From: Methylomonas rosea
GTDB lineage: Bacteria; Pseudomonadota; Gammaproteobacteria; Methylococcales; Methylomonadaceae
Reading direction: 5' to 3'
Length of the DNA: 62,848 bases
Assembly: GCF_024505055.1 (NCBI RefSeq)
Contig: NZ_JANIBL010000024.1
Location: 1-62,848, forward strand
Part shown: positions 1 through 7,909 of the stretch, piece by piece
Layout: the number at the start of each line of letters is the position of its first letter
Numbering within the stretch: the stretch's first letter is position 1
Translations under genes and position numbers: made by a program
Notes under the pieces: generated by a model
Told to the model about the DNA's origin: nothing
The model's database searches: none
Seen by the model: the letters and a program-made list of their open reading frames with translations, nothing else

Positions 1-2
1 CC

Positions 3-980
3 TTGCAAGGCGCGGTCGGCCGCTCGCTGGCGGTCGCGGCGGAACTGGCCGATGCGCGGCTATTGTTGGCGTCTACCGTGGCCAAGGCCTATTTCGAGTT
101 GCTGGCCGCCAGCGAGAAGCAGGACATTGCCGAGCGTATCGTCACCGAGCGCCAGGCCTTGTTGAGGTTCGAACAAACGCGTCTGGCGACCGGTTTGGCC
201 GCCGACGCACCAATATTGCAGGCCCGAATAGCCCTTGCTAACGCCGAGCAAGGTTTGGCTGCGGCACGCGCCGATGTGGAATTGAATAAAAACCTGTTGG
301 CGGCGCTGGTCGGGAAGGGCGCGGATTGGGGCGCTGGTATCGTCATTGAACAAGCTCAGGTTGAGCAAGCGTTAACACTGCCGGTTGATTTGCCGTTGCA
401 TTTGTTGGCACATCGTCCGGATATTAGCGCGGCGCGGCTGCATGCCGAGGCAGCGGCCGAGGAAATCAAGGTAGCCGAGACGGCGTTCTACCCGGACGTC
501 AATCTGGTGGCCTTCACCGGTTTGCATAGTGTCAGCTTGAGCGATGTGTTGTTGCAAGGTTCCAGCCTGGCTTACGCGATTGGGCCGTCCATAGAGTTTC
601 CGATTTTCGAGGGCGGCCGCTTGCGCGCCAATCTGGATTATCAGCAATCTGCTTACGATGCGGCTGTCGAGCGCTATAACCGCAGCTTGGTGCATGCCGT
701 GCAGGAAGTGGCCGATGCGCTGAGCCGCTGGCGCGAGCTTGATGCGCGCCTGACGGCACAGCGGCAAAGTGTGGCCGACGCATTAGCCGCTGAACAGCTA
801 GCCGACAGTGTACATCGCCACGGCTTGTCTGATCGCGCCGCACCGAGTCTGGCCAAGCTGGAAGTCTGCCAGCAGCGGTTTCGTTTGGCGGCTCTGGTTG
901 GCGAACAACACAAAGCTCGGATAAATATCATCAAGGCGCTGGGCGGTGGCTACAGCGACGCTAAACCCGCAACGCAATGA
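3..980 (+). CDS. Efflux outer membrane protein, NodT/TolC family (5' truncated)
   Basis: C-terminal part (about 325 residues) of an outer-membrane channel of a tripartite efflux or type I secretion system. The reading frame is open to the window edge, so the N-terminus with its lipoprotein signal lies outside. Long amphipathic helices rich in Ala, Leu and Glu are typical of the OEP repeat, including VAKAYFELLAASEKQ near the start and RYNRSLVHAVQEVADAL near residue 225. The stop overlaps the start of the adaptor gene (ATGA), so the two are translationally coupled. The exported substrate cannot be read from the sequence. Family assignment is firm, specificity unknown. Confidence 0.85.
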   Translation: MQGAVGRSLAVAAELADARLLLASTVAKAYFELLAASEKQDIAERIVTERQALLRFEQTRLATGLAADAPILQARIALANAEQGLAAARADVELNKNLLAALVGKGADWGAGIVIEQAQVEQALTLPVDLPLHLLAHRPDISAARLHAEAAAEEIKVAETAFYPDVNLVAFTGLHSVSLSDVLLQGSSLAYAIGPSIEFPIFEGGRLRANLDYQQSAYDAAVERYNRSLVHAVQEVADALSRWRELDARLTAQRQSVADALAAEQLADSVHRHGLSDRAAPSLAKLEVCQQRFRLAALVGEQHKARINIIKALGGGYSDAKPATQ

Positions 981-2149
981 CCGCAAGCATGCAAAGAAAA
1001 ATTCGTCCACGTGAAATTCTGCGCCTACGCCGCCGACGGCTGCAAGGAGTAACTTTGGCATTATTGCTGGCTGGCTTGGCGTATCTGGCTTATTGGTGGC
1101 TGGTGCATCGCGACTGGATCGCCACCGACGACGCGTTCGTGGCCGGGCATTTGATTACGCTGAAAACGCAGACCGACGGTACGGTGGTGGAAGTGTTGGC
1201 CGAAAACACGTTGTGCGTGGCAAAAGGCCAGCTATTGGTGCGGCTGGATGGGGTGCATGCCGGCATTGCCTTGCAGCAGACGCAAGCCGAATTGGCGGAA
1301 GCGGTGCGGAATATTGTCAGTTTGCGCGCCAAATCAGAGACCTTGACGCAGCGGGTGCTGGTGAAACAAGCCTTACTGGAGCAAGTCTATCATGATCTGG
1401 CGCGCTTCAACGCGGCGGCCAAGGACGGTGCGGTTTCCGACCAGCAACTGCAAACCGCGCAGGACAAAATCCGCGAGCTGGACGCAGCTATTAGAGAAAT
1501 TCGCGCCGAACAAAGCGGTGTCGATGCGCAATTGCTGGATTCGGGTGTCGATAATCATCCCGCCGTGGAAAAAGCCAAGAGCCGCTTGCGCCAGGCTTTT
1601 GTGGATTATCAGCGCCGCAATCTGGTGGCGCCGGTGTCGGGTTGCGTGGCCAAGCGTAAGGTTGAAGTGGGCGATACTCTAAAAGCCGGCGCGCCGTTGC
1701 TGGCTATCGTGCCGCTGGATGATCTGTGGATAGAAGCCAACTTTCTGGAAAGCCAGATAGCCGGGGTTAGGCCGGGGCAGGCGGCGGAAATTCGGGTTGC
1801 CGCGTATGGTGATGATCGGGTTTATCACGGCCGGGTACAAGGCATTAATCCGGGTACCGGCAGTATCTTTGCACTGTTGCCGACCGATAATGCCACCGGT
1901 AACTTCATTCATATCGCCGAACGTATGCAGGTACGCGTCGCGCTGGATGCCGCGGAACTCAAGGCCAATCCCTTACAGCCCGGCCTATCGACCTTAACCC
2001 GTATTAATATAGCGAAATCAGAAGGTTTGACATCGGCATCCTCGGTTACGCTGAATAGCGACGCTTATCGTACAAACGTTTACGACCGGGAGTTGGACGG
2101 CGCCGAACAGTTGATAGAGCGGATTGTGTTAGCCAATCGGCCGCAATAA
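977..2149 (+). CDS. HlyD/EmrA-family membrane fusion protein
   Basis: Periplasmic adaptor of an efflux pump, 390 residues. One N-terminal membrane helix (about residues 24-43) is followed by the biotinyl-lipoyl-like segment IATDDAFVAGHLITLKTQ, an alpha-helical hairpin (about 100-200), then the second lipoyl half and beta-barrel (LVAPVSGCVAKRKVEVGD). This order and the DDAFV motif are typical of EmrA-type adaptors that work with an MFS transporter. It overlaps the outer-membrane gene by 4 bp. No EmrB-type transporter follows, so the inner-membrane partner is probably upstream of the window. The substrate is unknown. Confidence 0.88.
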   Translation: MTASMQRKIRPREILRLRRRRLQGVTLALLLAGLAYLAYWWLVHRDWIATDDAFVAGHLITLKTQTDGTVVEVLAENTLCVAKGQLLVRLDGVHAGIALQQTQAELAEAVRNIVSLRAKSETLTQRVLVKQALLEQVYHDLARFNAAAKDGAVSDQQLQTAQDKIRELDAAIREIRAEQSGVDAQLLDSGVDNHPAVEKAKSRLRQAFVDYQRRNLVAPVSGCVAKRKVEVGDTLKAGAPLLAIVPLDDLWIEANFLESQIAGVRPGQAAEIRVAAYGDDRVYHGRVQGINPGTGSIFALLPTDNATGNFIHIAERMQVRVALDAAELKANPLQPGLSTLTRINIAKSEGLTSASSVTLNSDAYRTNVYDRELDGAEQLIERIVLANRPQ

Positions 2150-2317
2150 GTGAGTGGTGTTCCGGCCAGTCATCTTGGTATTTCCACAAAATTGCTGCAA
2201 TAAAACGCCGCTACGTGTATCTTTGCCTTCCGGTAAACATGACCGAAACCAATAGACTAAACCGGTGTTCGCAGTTGCGTGCGCGCCGCTTCTAAAAATT
2301 TAAATGACGGATTAACC

Positions 2318-3052
2318 ATGTGTTTTAGTGCCAATATGTCGCTGGGATTGGGCGTCGCGGGCCTGGTCGCATCGAGTGTGACTTTTCTGGATAAAGACGA
2401 GACCTTTTGGGTCAGACTGGCTCGGGCCTATGCCATCTTCCATTTTTCTTTGATGGAATTCATTCAGTATTTCGGCTACCCGGTGGCCGATCAATGCGGT
2501 TACGGCACCAATTTATTGTTGAGCGAACTGTCTACTTACCATATTAGCTTGCAGGCTTTTGCGATCATGCCGGCTTTGGCAACGTACTCCTCCGATCCGC
2601 AGGCTTTAAAGAAAGCGTTTATGCTTGGCTCGACCTTGAGCGGCCTGTTTATAATCTGCTCGTTTTTGCCCAGAGAATGGCAGTTGTTTGGTATCGAACC
2701 GAACTTCATTGGCAATATGATGTCGTGTTTGTACATGGGCATTTATCACATCGGCTACGCCATCTCCAGCGCATTTGGCTTGTTTGTGACTCATGGTTCG
2801 CTGTTTGCGTTGGCCTGGAGCGGTTTTATTTGGAAGAACAATTGGCGCATCGCTTCTTACCATTTTGTGATGGCTGTGATGACCTTGTTCATGCCGCAAT
2901 GGTTGTTCGGGGTTAGTACCGGTGAAGCGGCGGCGATGTATTGTTTTTATTCGATTCCGATCACCGCCAGTTTCATGCCGCAATTTAAAAAGTTTTTCTC
3001 CGCCCAATCCGGTGATTGGTCAGACGGTATTCCGGCCAGGCAGCAGTCTTGA
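2318..3052 (+). CDS. Polytopic membrane protein, MCFSA/DUF5765-like
   Basis: Integral membrane protein of 244 residues with about seven hydrophobic segments. The ATG at 2318 is chosen over an in-frame GTG at 2279 because the protein then begins MCFSANMSLGLG, close to the conserved MCFSA start of a family of small membrane proteins of unknown function (DUF5765-like, from memory). It carries His and Trp residues in or near the helices (AYAIFHFSLMEFIQYF) but no catalytic motif I recognise. It stands alone between the efflux genes and a convergent sugar kinase gene. Function unknown. Confidence 0.7.
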   Translation: MCFSANMSLGLGVAGLVASSVTFLDKDETFWVRLARAYAIFHFSLMEFIQYFGYPVADQCGYGTNLLLSELSTYHISLQAFAIMPALATYSSDPQALKKAFMLGSTLSGLFIICSFLPREWQLFGIEPNFIGNMMSCLYMGIYHIGYAISSAFGLFVTHGSLFALAWSGFIWKNNWRIASYHFVMAVMTLFMPQWLFGVSTGEAAAMYCFYSIPITASFMPQFKKFFSAQSGDWSDGIPARQQS

Positions 3053-3060
3053 TGGCTGCG

Positions 3061-3087
3061 GTAGAGATGCAAGATGTGCGTCTCTAC
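3061..3087. repeat. Palindromic GTAGAGA..TCTCTAC hairpin
   Basis: A 10-bp stem (GTAGAGATGC at 3061-3070 with GCGTCTCTAC at 3078-3087, one G-T wobble) with a 7-nt loop. It sits between two convergent genes and runs over the stop codon of the minus-strand kinase gene. Palindromes of the form GTAGAGACGCA..TGCGTCTCTAC are dispersed intergenic repeats in many bacterial genomes. Here it may also act as a bidirectional transcription end, though no T-tract follows on either strand. Confidence 0.6.
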
Positions 3088-3968
3088 TGTCTCCACGCTT
3101 CAATAAATCCTTGATAGAACGCCGGGTCGGTGACGGTAGCGCCGCGCCGACCTACCAGCGCCGACGCAAAATCCTGCGCCCGCTTTAGCGTCTGAGCCAT
3201 CGGCCAGTTCTCGGCAATCCCCAATAACAAAACTGCTGCAAACGCGTCGCCGGCGCCGACGGTGTCGACGATGTCGATGTTGCCGTCGGGGGCGATGCTG
3301 AATAATTCCCTCGACGAGTCCAGCGCCAGCGCGCCTTGTCTACCGCGGGTAACGACCACGCCGCTTAAATGATAAGTCTGCTGCAATAAGTGCATCTTGT
3401 TGCTTATGCTCTGCTCGCCGGGCAGCAGCAATTCCAACTCTTCGTCGTTCAATTTCAACCAATCCGCGCCGGCGCCCCATCCCAAGACTTCATCCGCTTG
3501 CCACCAGGGCGCGCGCAGATTCACATCCAGAAATATCGGGCCGCGCCAGGAATGTTTTAAATCGAGCAAGGTTTGCCTGGAGACCGGGTTTCGTAAGGCC
3601 AGGCTGCCGTGATAGAGCAAGCTCTGCGGGGGCTGGTGCTGCAATGCCTCCGCATTGATGTAGTCGTAAGCTTGTTGGTCGAGAATGCGATAGCTGGGCT
3701 GCCCGTCTGTTATGCTGACGGCTACGCTGCCGGTCGGGTGAGCAGCGTCGATTTGCATGGCGGATCGAGTCATTCCGACACTTTGCATGGCCGCGAGGAT
3801 CTCGCGGCCGGCTTCATCTTCTCCCACCCGGCTGATAAACAAGGCTTGCCGGCCCAAAGCTTGCAGATGCCAGGCGACGTTAAATGGTGCGCCGCCCAGT
3901 ATCCGGCTACCGTCCGGAAAATTGTCGAATAGCACTTCGCCGAAGAGGGTGAAAAAAGCTGTATGCAT
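3084..3968 (-). CDS. PfkB-family carbohydrate kinase (fructokinase-like)
   Basis: Ribokinase/PfkB fold sugar kinase of 294 residues that phosphorylates a sugar with ATP in the cytoplasm. The N-terminal LFGEVLFDNFPDG and GGAPFNVAWHLQALG match the substrate-binding region of fructokinases, and DTVGAGDAFAAV near the C-terminus is the PfkB signature 2 with the catalytic Asp and anion hole. The ATG at 3968 is preferred over an upstream in-frame start at 4010 because family members begin just before the LFGEVLFD strand. Methanotrophs use fructokinase in sucrose turnover, but no sucrose genes are adjacent, so fructose is only the likeliest substrate. Confidence 0.85.
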   Translation of the reverse strand: MHTAFFTLFGEVLFDNFPDGSRILGGAPFNVAWHLQALGRQALFISRVGEDEAGREILAAMQSVGMTRSAMQIDAAHPTGSVAVSITDGQPSYRILDQQAYDYINAEALQHQPPQSLLYHGSLALRNPVSRQTLLDLKHSWRGPIFLDVNLRAPWWQADEVLGWGAGADWLKLNDEELELLLPGEQSISNKMHLLQQTYHLSGVVVTRGRQGALALDSSRELFSIAPDGNIDIVDTVGAGDAFAAVLLLGIAENWPMAQTLKRAQDFASALVGRRGATVTDPAFYQGFIEAWRQ

Positions 3969-4189
3969 CAGTCTGGCCTCGCCGCAATTGCTGATTGAGG
4001 CCGGCAACAATAATCAAAGCGCACGGAAATGACAATCGGCTTTTAGCCGCTTTGTTCGTTTTCAGGGCACTTGTCGGCGAGTGTCGCACTGATGTGGTGC
4101 GTAATCTAGTTTGGGCGGCGAAGCGGCGATTTAACTTTTTGATAAATAGACATTAATAAGATTGGCATGTGGATTGCTGAAGGATGGTC

Positions 4190-5617
4190 ATGAACATAAA
4201 TACTTTTTTCGATGAAATGCGTACGTCAACCGGTAGCGTGCGGCGCCTGTATCAACCGTTCTCAGAGTGGCTGAGCGGTACCGATCACGCCCAGTTGATG
4301 CAGAAGTCCCGCGAAGCGGAAATGCTGTTCCGGCGGGTGGGAATTACTTTCAATGTCTACGGCGACGAGGCCGGCGCCGAACGGCTGATTCCGTTTGATG
4401 TCGTGCCGCGCATTCTGGCCGCCACGGAATGGCGGGTATTGTCGGCGGGCGTGATTCAGCGGGTCACGGCGCTGAATGCGTTTTTGAACGACCTGTATCA
4501 CGATCAGGAAATCATCAAGGCCGGTATCGTCCCCGCCAGCATTCTGGAAAACGAGATGTATCGGCCGGAAATGCAGGGCGTGGACGTGCCGGGCGGCATT
4601 TATGCGCATATCGCCGGCGTCGATATTGTGCGTACCGCCGAGAATGAGTTTTATGTGCTGGAAGACAATCTGCGCACACCTTCTGGGGTCTCCTATATGC
4701 TGGAAGACCGCAAGATGATGATGCGTCTGTTCCCGGAACTGTTTCGCCGTTACGCAGTAGCGCCGGTCGAACATTACCCGCAGGTGTTGCTGAACAATCT
4801 GCGTGCCGTAGCGCAACCGGGTGTTTACGATCCTACAGTAGTGTTGTTGACGCCCGGTGCGTACAACAGCGCGTACTTCGAACACGCGTTTCTGGCGCAA
4901 CAAATGGGTATCGAGCTGGTGGAAGGCCAGGATTTGTTCTGTAAAGATAATGCGGTGTTCATGCGCACCACCGAAGGCCCAAAGCGCATTGATGTGATTT
5001 ATCGGCGCATCGACGACGATTTCCTCGATCCTTTGTCTTTCCGGGAAGATTCGATGTTGGGCGTGCCGGGCTTGGTTTCGGTATATCGCAATGGTGGCGT
5101 AACGCTGGCTAATGCGATTGGCACAGGGGTGGCTGACGACAAAGCCACCTACACCTATGTGCCCGACATGGTGCGTTTTTATCTGGGCGAGGAACCTATT
5201 CTGTCCAATGTGCCCACGTACAAGCTGGAAAACTCTGACGATTTGAAATATGTACTAGAGCATCTGGAGGAACTTGTGGTTAAGGAGGTGCAGGGGTCAG
5301 GCGGTTATGGCATGTTGGTTGGCCCGACTTCATCCAAACAGCAGATCGAGGAGTTTCGTGCGCGGATTTTGGCCGAACCTGACAACTACATCGCTCAGCC
5401 TACCTTGGCTTTGTCGACTTGTCCGACTTTAGTCGAACAAGGCGTGGCGCCGCGCCATGTGGATTTGCGGCCCTTTGTGTTGTCTGGCAAGTCCACGACG
5501 CTGGTACCGGGCGGCTTGTGCCGGGTGGCGATGCGGGAAGGTTCGTTGGTAGTCAATTCCTCGCAAGGCGGCGGCACTAAGGACACTTGGGTATTGACTG
5601 GAGACGCACCATGCTGA
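4190..5617 (+). CDS. Circularly permuted ATP-grasp protein
   Basis: Protein of about 475 residues of the circularly permuted ATP-grasp family (CP_ATPgrasp), which joins amines to carboxylates at the expense of ATP. Typical segments are FYVLEDNLRTPSGVSYMLEDR, the Gly-rich ATP loop VVKEVQGSGGYGMLVGP and the C-terminal PFVLSG..LVPGGLCRVA. ATG 4190 is preferred to ATG 4184 because AAGG at 4180-4183 is then well spaced. The gene overlaps the alpha-E gene by 7 bp, and the pair is a known partnership together with transglutaminase-like proteins. Comparative genomics places such sets in peptide synthesis or protein modification; the substrate is unknown. Confidence 0.9.
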   Translation: MNINTFFDEMRTSTGSVRRLYQPFSEWLSGTDHAQLMQKSREAEMLFRRVGITFNVYGDEAGAERLIPFDVVPRILAATEWRVLSAGVIQRVTALNAFLNDLYHDQEIIKAGIVPASILENEMYRPEMQGVDVPGGIYAHIAGVDIVRTAENEFYVLEDNLRTPSGVSYMLEDRKMMMRLFPELFRRYAVAPVEHYPQVLLNNLRAVAQPGVYDPTVVLLTPGAYNSAYFEHAFLAQQMGIELVEGQDLFCKDNAVFMRTTEGPKRIDVIYRRIDDDFLDPLSFREDSMLGVPGLVSVYRNGGVTLANAIGTGVADDKATYTYVPDMVRFYLGEEPILSNVPTYKLENSDDLKYVLEHLEELVVKEVQGSGGYGMLVGPTSSKQQIEEFRARILAEPDNYIAQPTLALSTCPTLVEQGVAPRHVDLRPFVLSGKSTTLVPGGLCRVAMREGSLVVNSSQGGGTKDTWVLTGDAPC

Positions 5618-6555
5618 GCCGTACCGCTGATCATCTGTATTGGATGGCGCGTTATATCGAGCGCGCCGAGAACATGGCCCGGGTGCTGGATGTGACTTAT
5701 CGGATGTCATTGGTCGCCAATAGCGCCTACGACGAAACGGCGCGCTGGAAACCGCCGGTGCAGATTGCTGATGATATCGAGGCTTTCGAGAAAAACTACT
5801 CCGGTTATACGGCGGCGAACGTGATTCACTTCATGGCGCTGGATGAGCGGAATCCGTCCAGCATCGTCAGCGCACTTGGCGCGGCCCGCGAGAATGCTCG
5901 CGCGGTGCGGGTGGCGATGTCCTCGGAAATGTGGGAGACCGTCAACGCCTTGTGGCTGGAACTCAGGCAACGGATTCGCCAGGGCCTGCGCGAAGCCGAT
6001 ATTTGCGAGTTTTGCGATTGGGTCAAATCCCGCTCGCATCTGTTTCGCGGCGTTACCTTCGGGACCATGCTGCGCGACGATAGTTACAAGTTTGTGCGTT
6101 TGGGTAGCTTTGTGGAGCGGGCCGACAACACTGCACGTCTCTTAGACGCCAAATATCAGTTGCTGTTACCGGTCGTAGATGCTCAAGAGGCCCAGGTCGA
6201 CTATTACGAATGGAGTTCCTTGCTGCGTTCGGTGTCGGCATTCGAGGCCTACCAGAAAGTATTTCGGGATACTATCGAGCCCTGGAAAGTGGCGGAATTA
6301 CTGGTAATACGCGACGATATGCCGCGTTCCTTGCACGCTTGCTATGACGAATTGGCGCCTATTTTGGAACAGTTGTGTCGGCAGCGGGGCATGGAGTGTC
6401 TGCGGCTGGCCGGTGAAAATCATGCGCGGCTGCATTACGGGCGGATGGCCGACATTTTTAGTATGGGCTTGCATGAGTTTTTGCAGGATTTCATTTTGCG
6501 CAACAACGCGCTTGGCGCCGAAATTCAGCGGGCTTTTTTAAACGGGCCGGAATAA
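5611..6555 (+). CDS. Alpha-E domain protein
   Basis: All-helical alpha-E protein of 314 residues. The start MLSRTADHLYWMARYIERAENMAR is the family hallmark (quoted here in overlapping parts: MLSRTADHLYWMARY and YIERAENMAR), followed by repeated Arg/Glu-rich helices and an internal second copy of the motif at FVRLGSFVERADNTARLLDA. The start ATG lies inside the end of the ATP-grasp gene, giving a 7-bp overlap and probable translational coupling. Alpha-E proteins nearly always accompany circularly permuted ATP-grasp and transglutaminase-like proteins, but the biochemical role is not known; a scaffold or partner of the ligase is likely. Confidence 0.9.
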   Translation: MLSRTADHLYWMARYIERAENMARVLDVTYRMSLVANSAYDETARWKPPVQIADDIEAFEKNYSGYTAANVIHFMALDERNPSSIVSALGAARENARAVRVAMSSEMWETVNALWLELRQRIRQGLREADICEFCDWVKSRSHLFRGVTFGTMLRDDSYKFVRLGSFVERADNTARLLDAKYQLLLPVVDAQEAQVDYYEWSSLLRSVSAFEAYQKVFRDTIEPWKVAELLVIRDDMPRSLHACYDELAPILEQLCRQRGMECLRLAGENHARLHYGRMADIFSMGLHEFLQDFILRNNALGAEIQRAFLNGPE

Positions 6556-6655
6556 ATACATGATTGAACCGTGTCGGAAATATTTGATTTGCCGACGGTT
6601 TAAAGGACTTTTTGGCGATTCAGCCTAACGGACAAATAGAGTTAGAGGTAAACGA

Positions 6656-7909
6656 ATGATAAATTCACTGATCCACCCCAAGCAGGGCGATAAGGCCAAT
6701 TCGCCCTGGTTTGACGAGTTTCTAGTCAAATTATTGGAAAACCGGGATCGTACCGGCCTGACCGAAATGATCCGCGAAATCGACGCGTTGATGTTGACGG
6801 TGGAGCCGGGCTGTTCGGCGGCCTATGTCAGCGAATTGGCGTTGATGACGCCTTACCACTATTTGGTGACCTTGGAGTCCGAGAGCCATTGGACCCATGT
6901 GCTGCGGATCGATATGAATTCGCCGGACTTGTTAGTGCGGGAAGTACGTGTACCCGGTCGGGGCGACATCTTCCGCAGCCTGAACGAGGTGTATCCGATC
7001 GGCGCCCACAAGCCCAATTCACGCTATATGGGCGAGATTTTTCGGGTCAGTAATTTGCATGAAGTGGTCGAGCAGCAAAAAGCCCGGGAAATCCGCTTCT
7101 TCAATCAGGATCAAATCCGCAAACTGGAATTGCCGGGCAATATGGCTATCGTCAAGCCGTCGCCGTACACGCATAACATCGTTGCTTACTGGGAGCGGCC
7201 GCCGGAGGACATCAGAGTATATGCCTTGGGCAATAGCATCATCCTTGACGACGTGAATCGCGGTTACCTGCAAGCCAAGGAAATTCAGGAAGAATTGGGG
7301 CTGGACAAACTGATCCGGCCCATCGATCATTTAGCCACCCGGGTTTATAGTCAGAACCGGGAAGTGGCGATTTTGGAATATTTGACGCTGTCCAGCTATT
7401 ACTATTGGGGGTCTTACGATATTGCCAATCAGAATTCGTCTACTAACGTGACCAAAAGCATCCATTATCCCGAGGAGCGGATCAGTCCGGCCAAAGTGTT
7501 TACCGCCGCCAATCATCCGTATTTTGTTAATCATCTGGTGGGCTTGCCGTCACCGACCGAGAGTTTTGTGCGTAACTATGGTCCGCGCTTGCACCATGTG
7601 GCTTTGGAAGTGGCGGATGGCGAGATTAACGGCCTAGCCAATATCGATTATGTGGTACAGGCTATCCGGGCCAGGGGCAAGGATTTTCTGCTGGATGTGA
7701 TCGGCTCGCGCGAGGAAGGTTTGAAGCAGATATTTTCCAGCGCGTCCGAACATTCCTCCTTGATTGTGGAGTATGTACAACGTTTCGGTAATTTCGACGG
7801 TTTTTTCACCAAGCAGAATGTGGCGGAATTGACACATGCGGCGGGCGTGGAAGAAAACCTAAGGCTATTGCAGGCCGAGAGCGAAGCAGCCAATGCGGTG
7901 TCAGCATGA
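6656..7909 (+). CDS. HPPD-like VOC-fold protein, probable metalloenzyme
   Basis: Protein of 417 residues of no named family I recognise. The C-terminal two thirds look like 4-hydroxyphenylpyruvate dioxygenase: IDHLATRV (His225), LHHVALEV (His314) and LIVEYVQR (Glu372) line up with the two His and one Glu that bind iron in HPPD, and the ending NFDGFFTKQNVAELTHA resembles the closing helix of that fold. The N-terminal 200 residues are less clear. It lies between the alpha-E gene (100 bp upstream) and the transglutaminase gene, which it overlaps by 4 bp, so it is probably co-expressed with the ligase set. The substrate is unknown and true HPPD activity is doubtful because length and spacing differ. 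Confidence 0.6.
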   Translation: MINSLIHPKQGDKANSPWFDEFLVKLLENRDRTGLTEMIREIDALMLTVEPGCSAAYVSELALMTPYHYLVTLESESHWTHVLRIDMNSPDLLVREVRVPGRGDIFRSLNEVYPIGAHKPNSRYMGEIFRVSNLHEVVEQQKAREIRFFNQDQIRKLELPGNMAIVKPSPYTHNIVAYWERPPEDIRVYALGNSIILDDVNRGYLQAKEIQEELGLDKLIRPIDHLATRVYSQNREVAILEYLTLSSYYYWGSYDIANQNSSTNVTKSIHYPEERISPAKVFTAANHPYFVNHLVGLPSPTESFVRNYGPRLHHVALEVADGEINGLANIDYVVQAIRARGKDFLLDVIGSREEGLKQIFSSASEHSSLIVEYVQRFGNFDGFFTKQNVAELTHAAGVEENLRLLQAESEAANAVSA

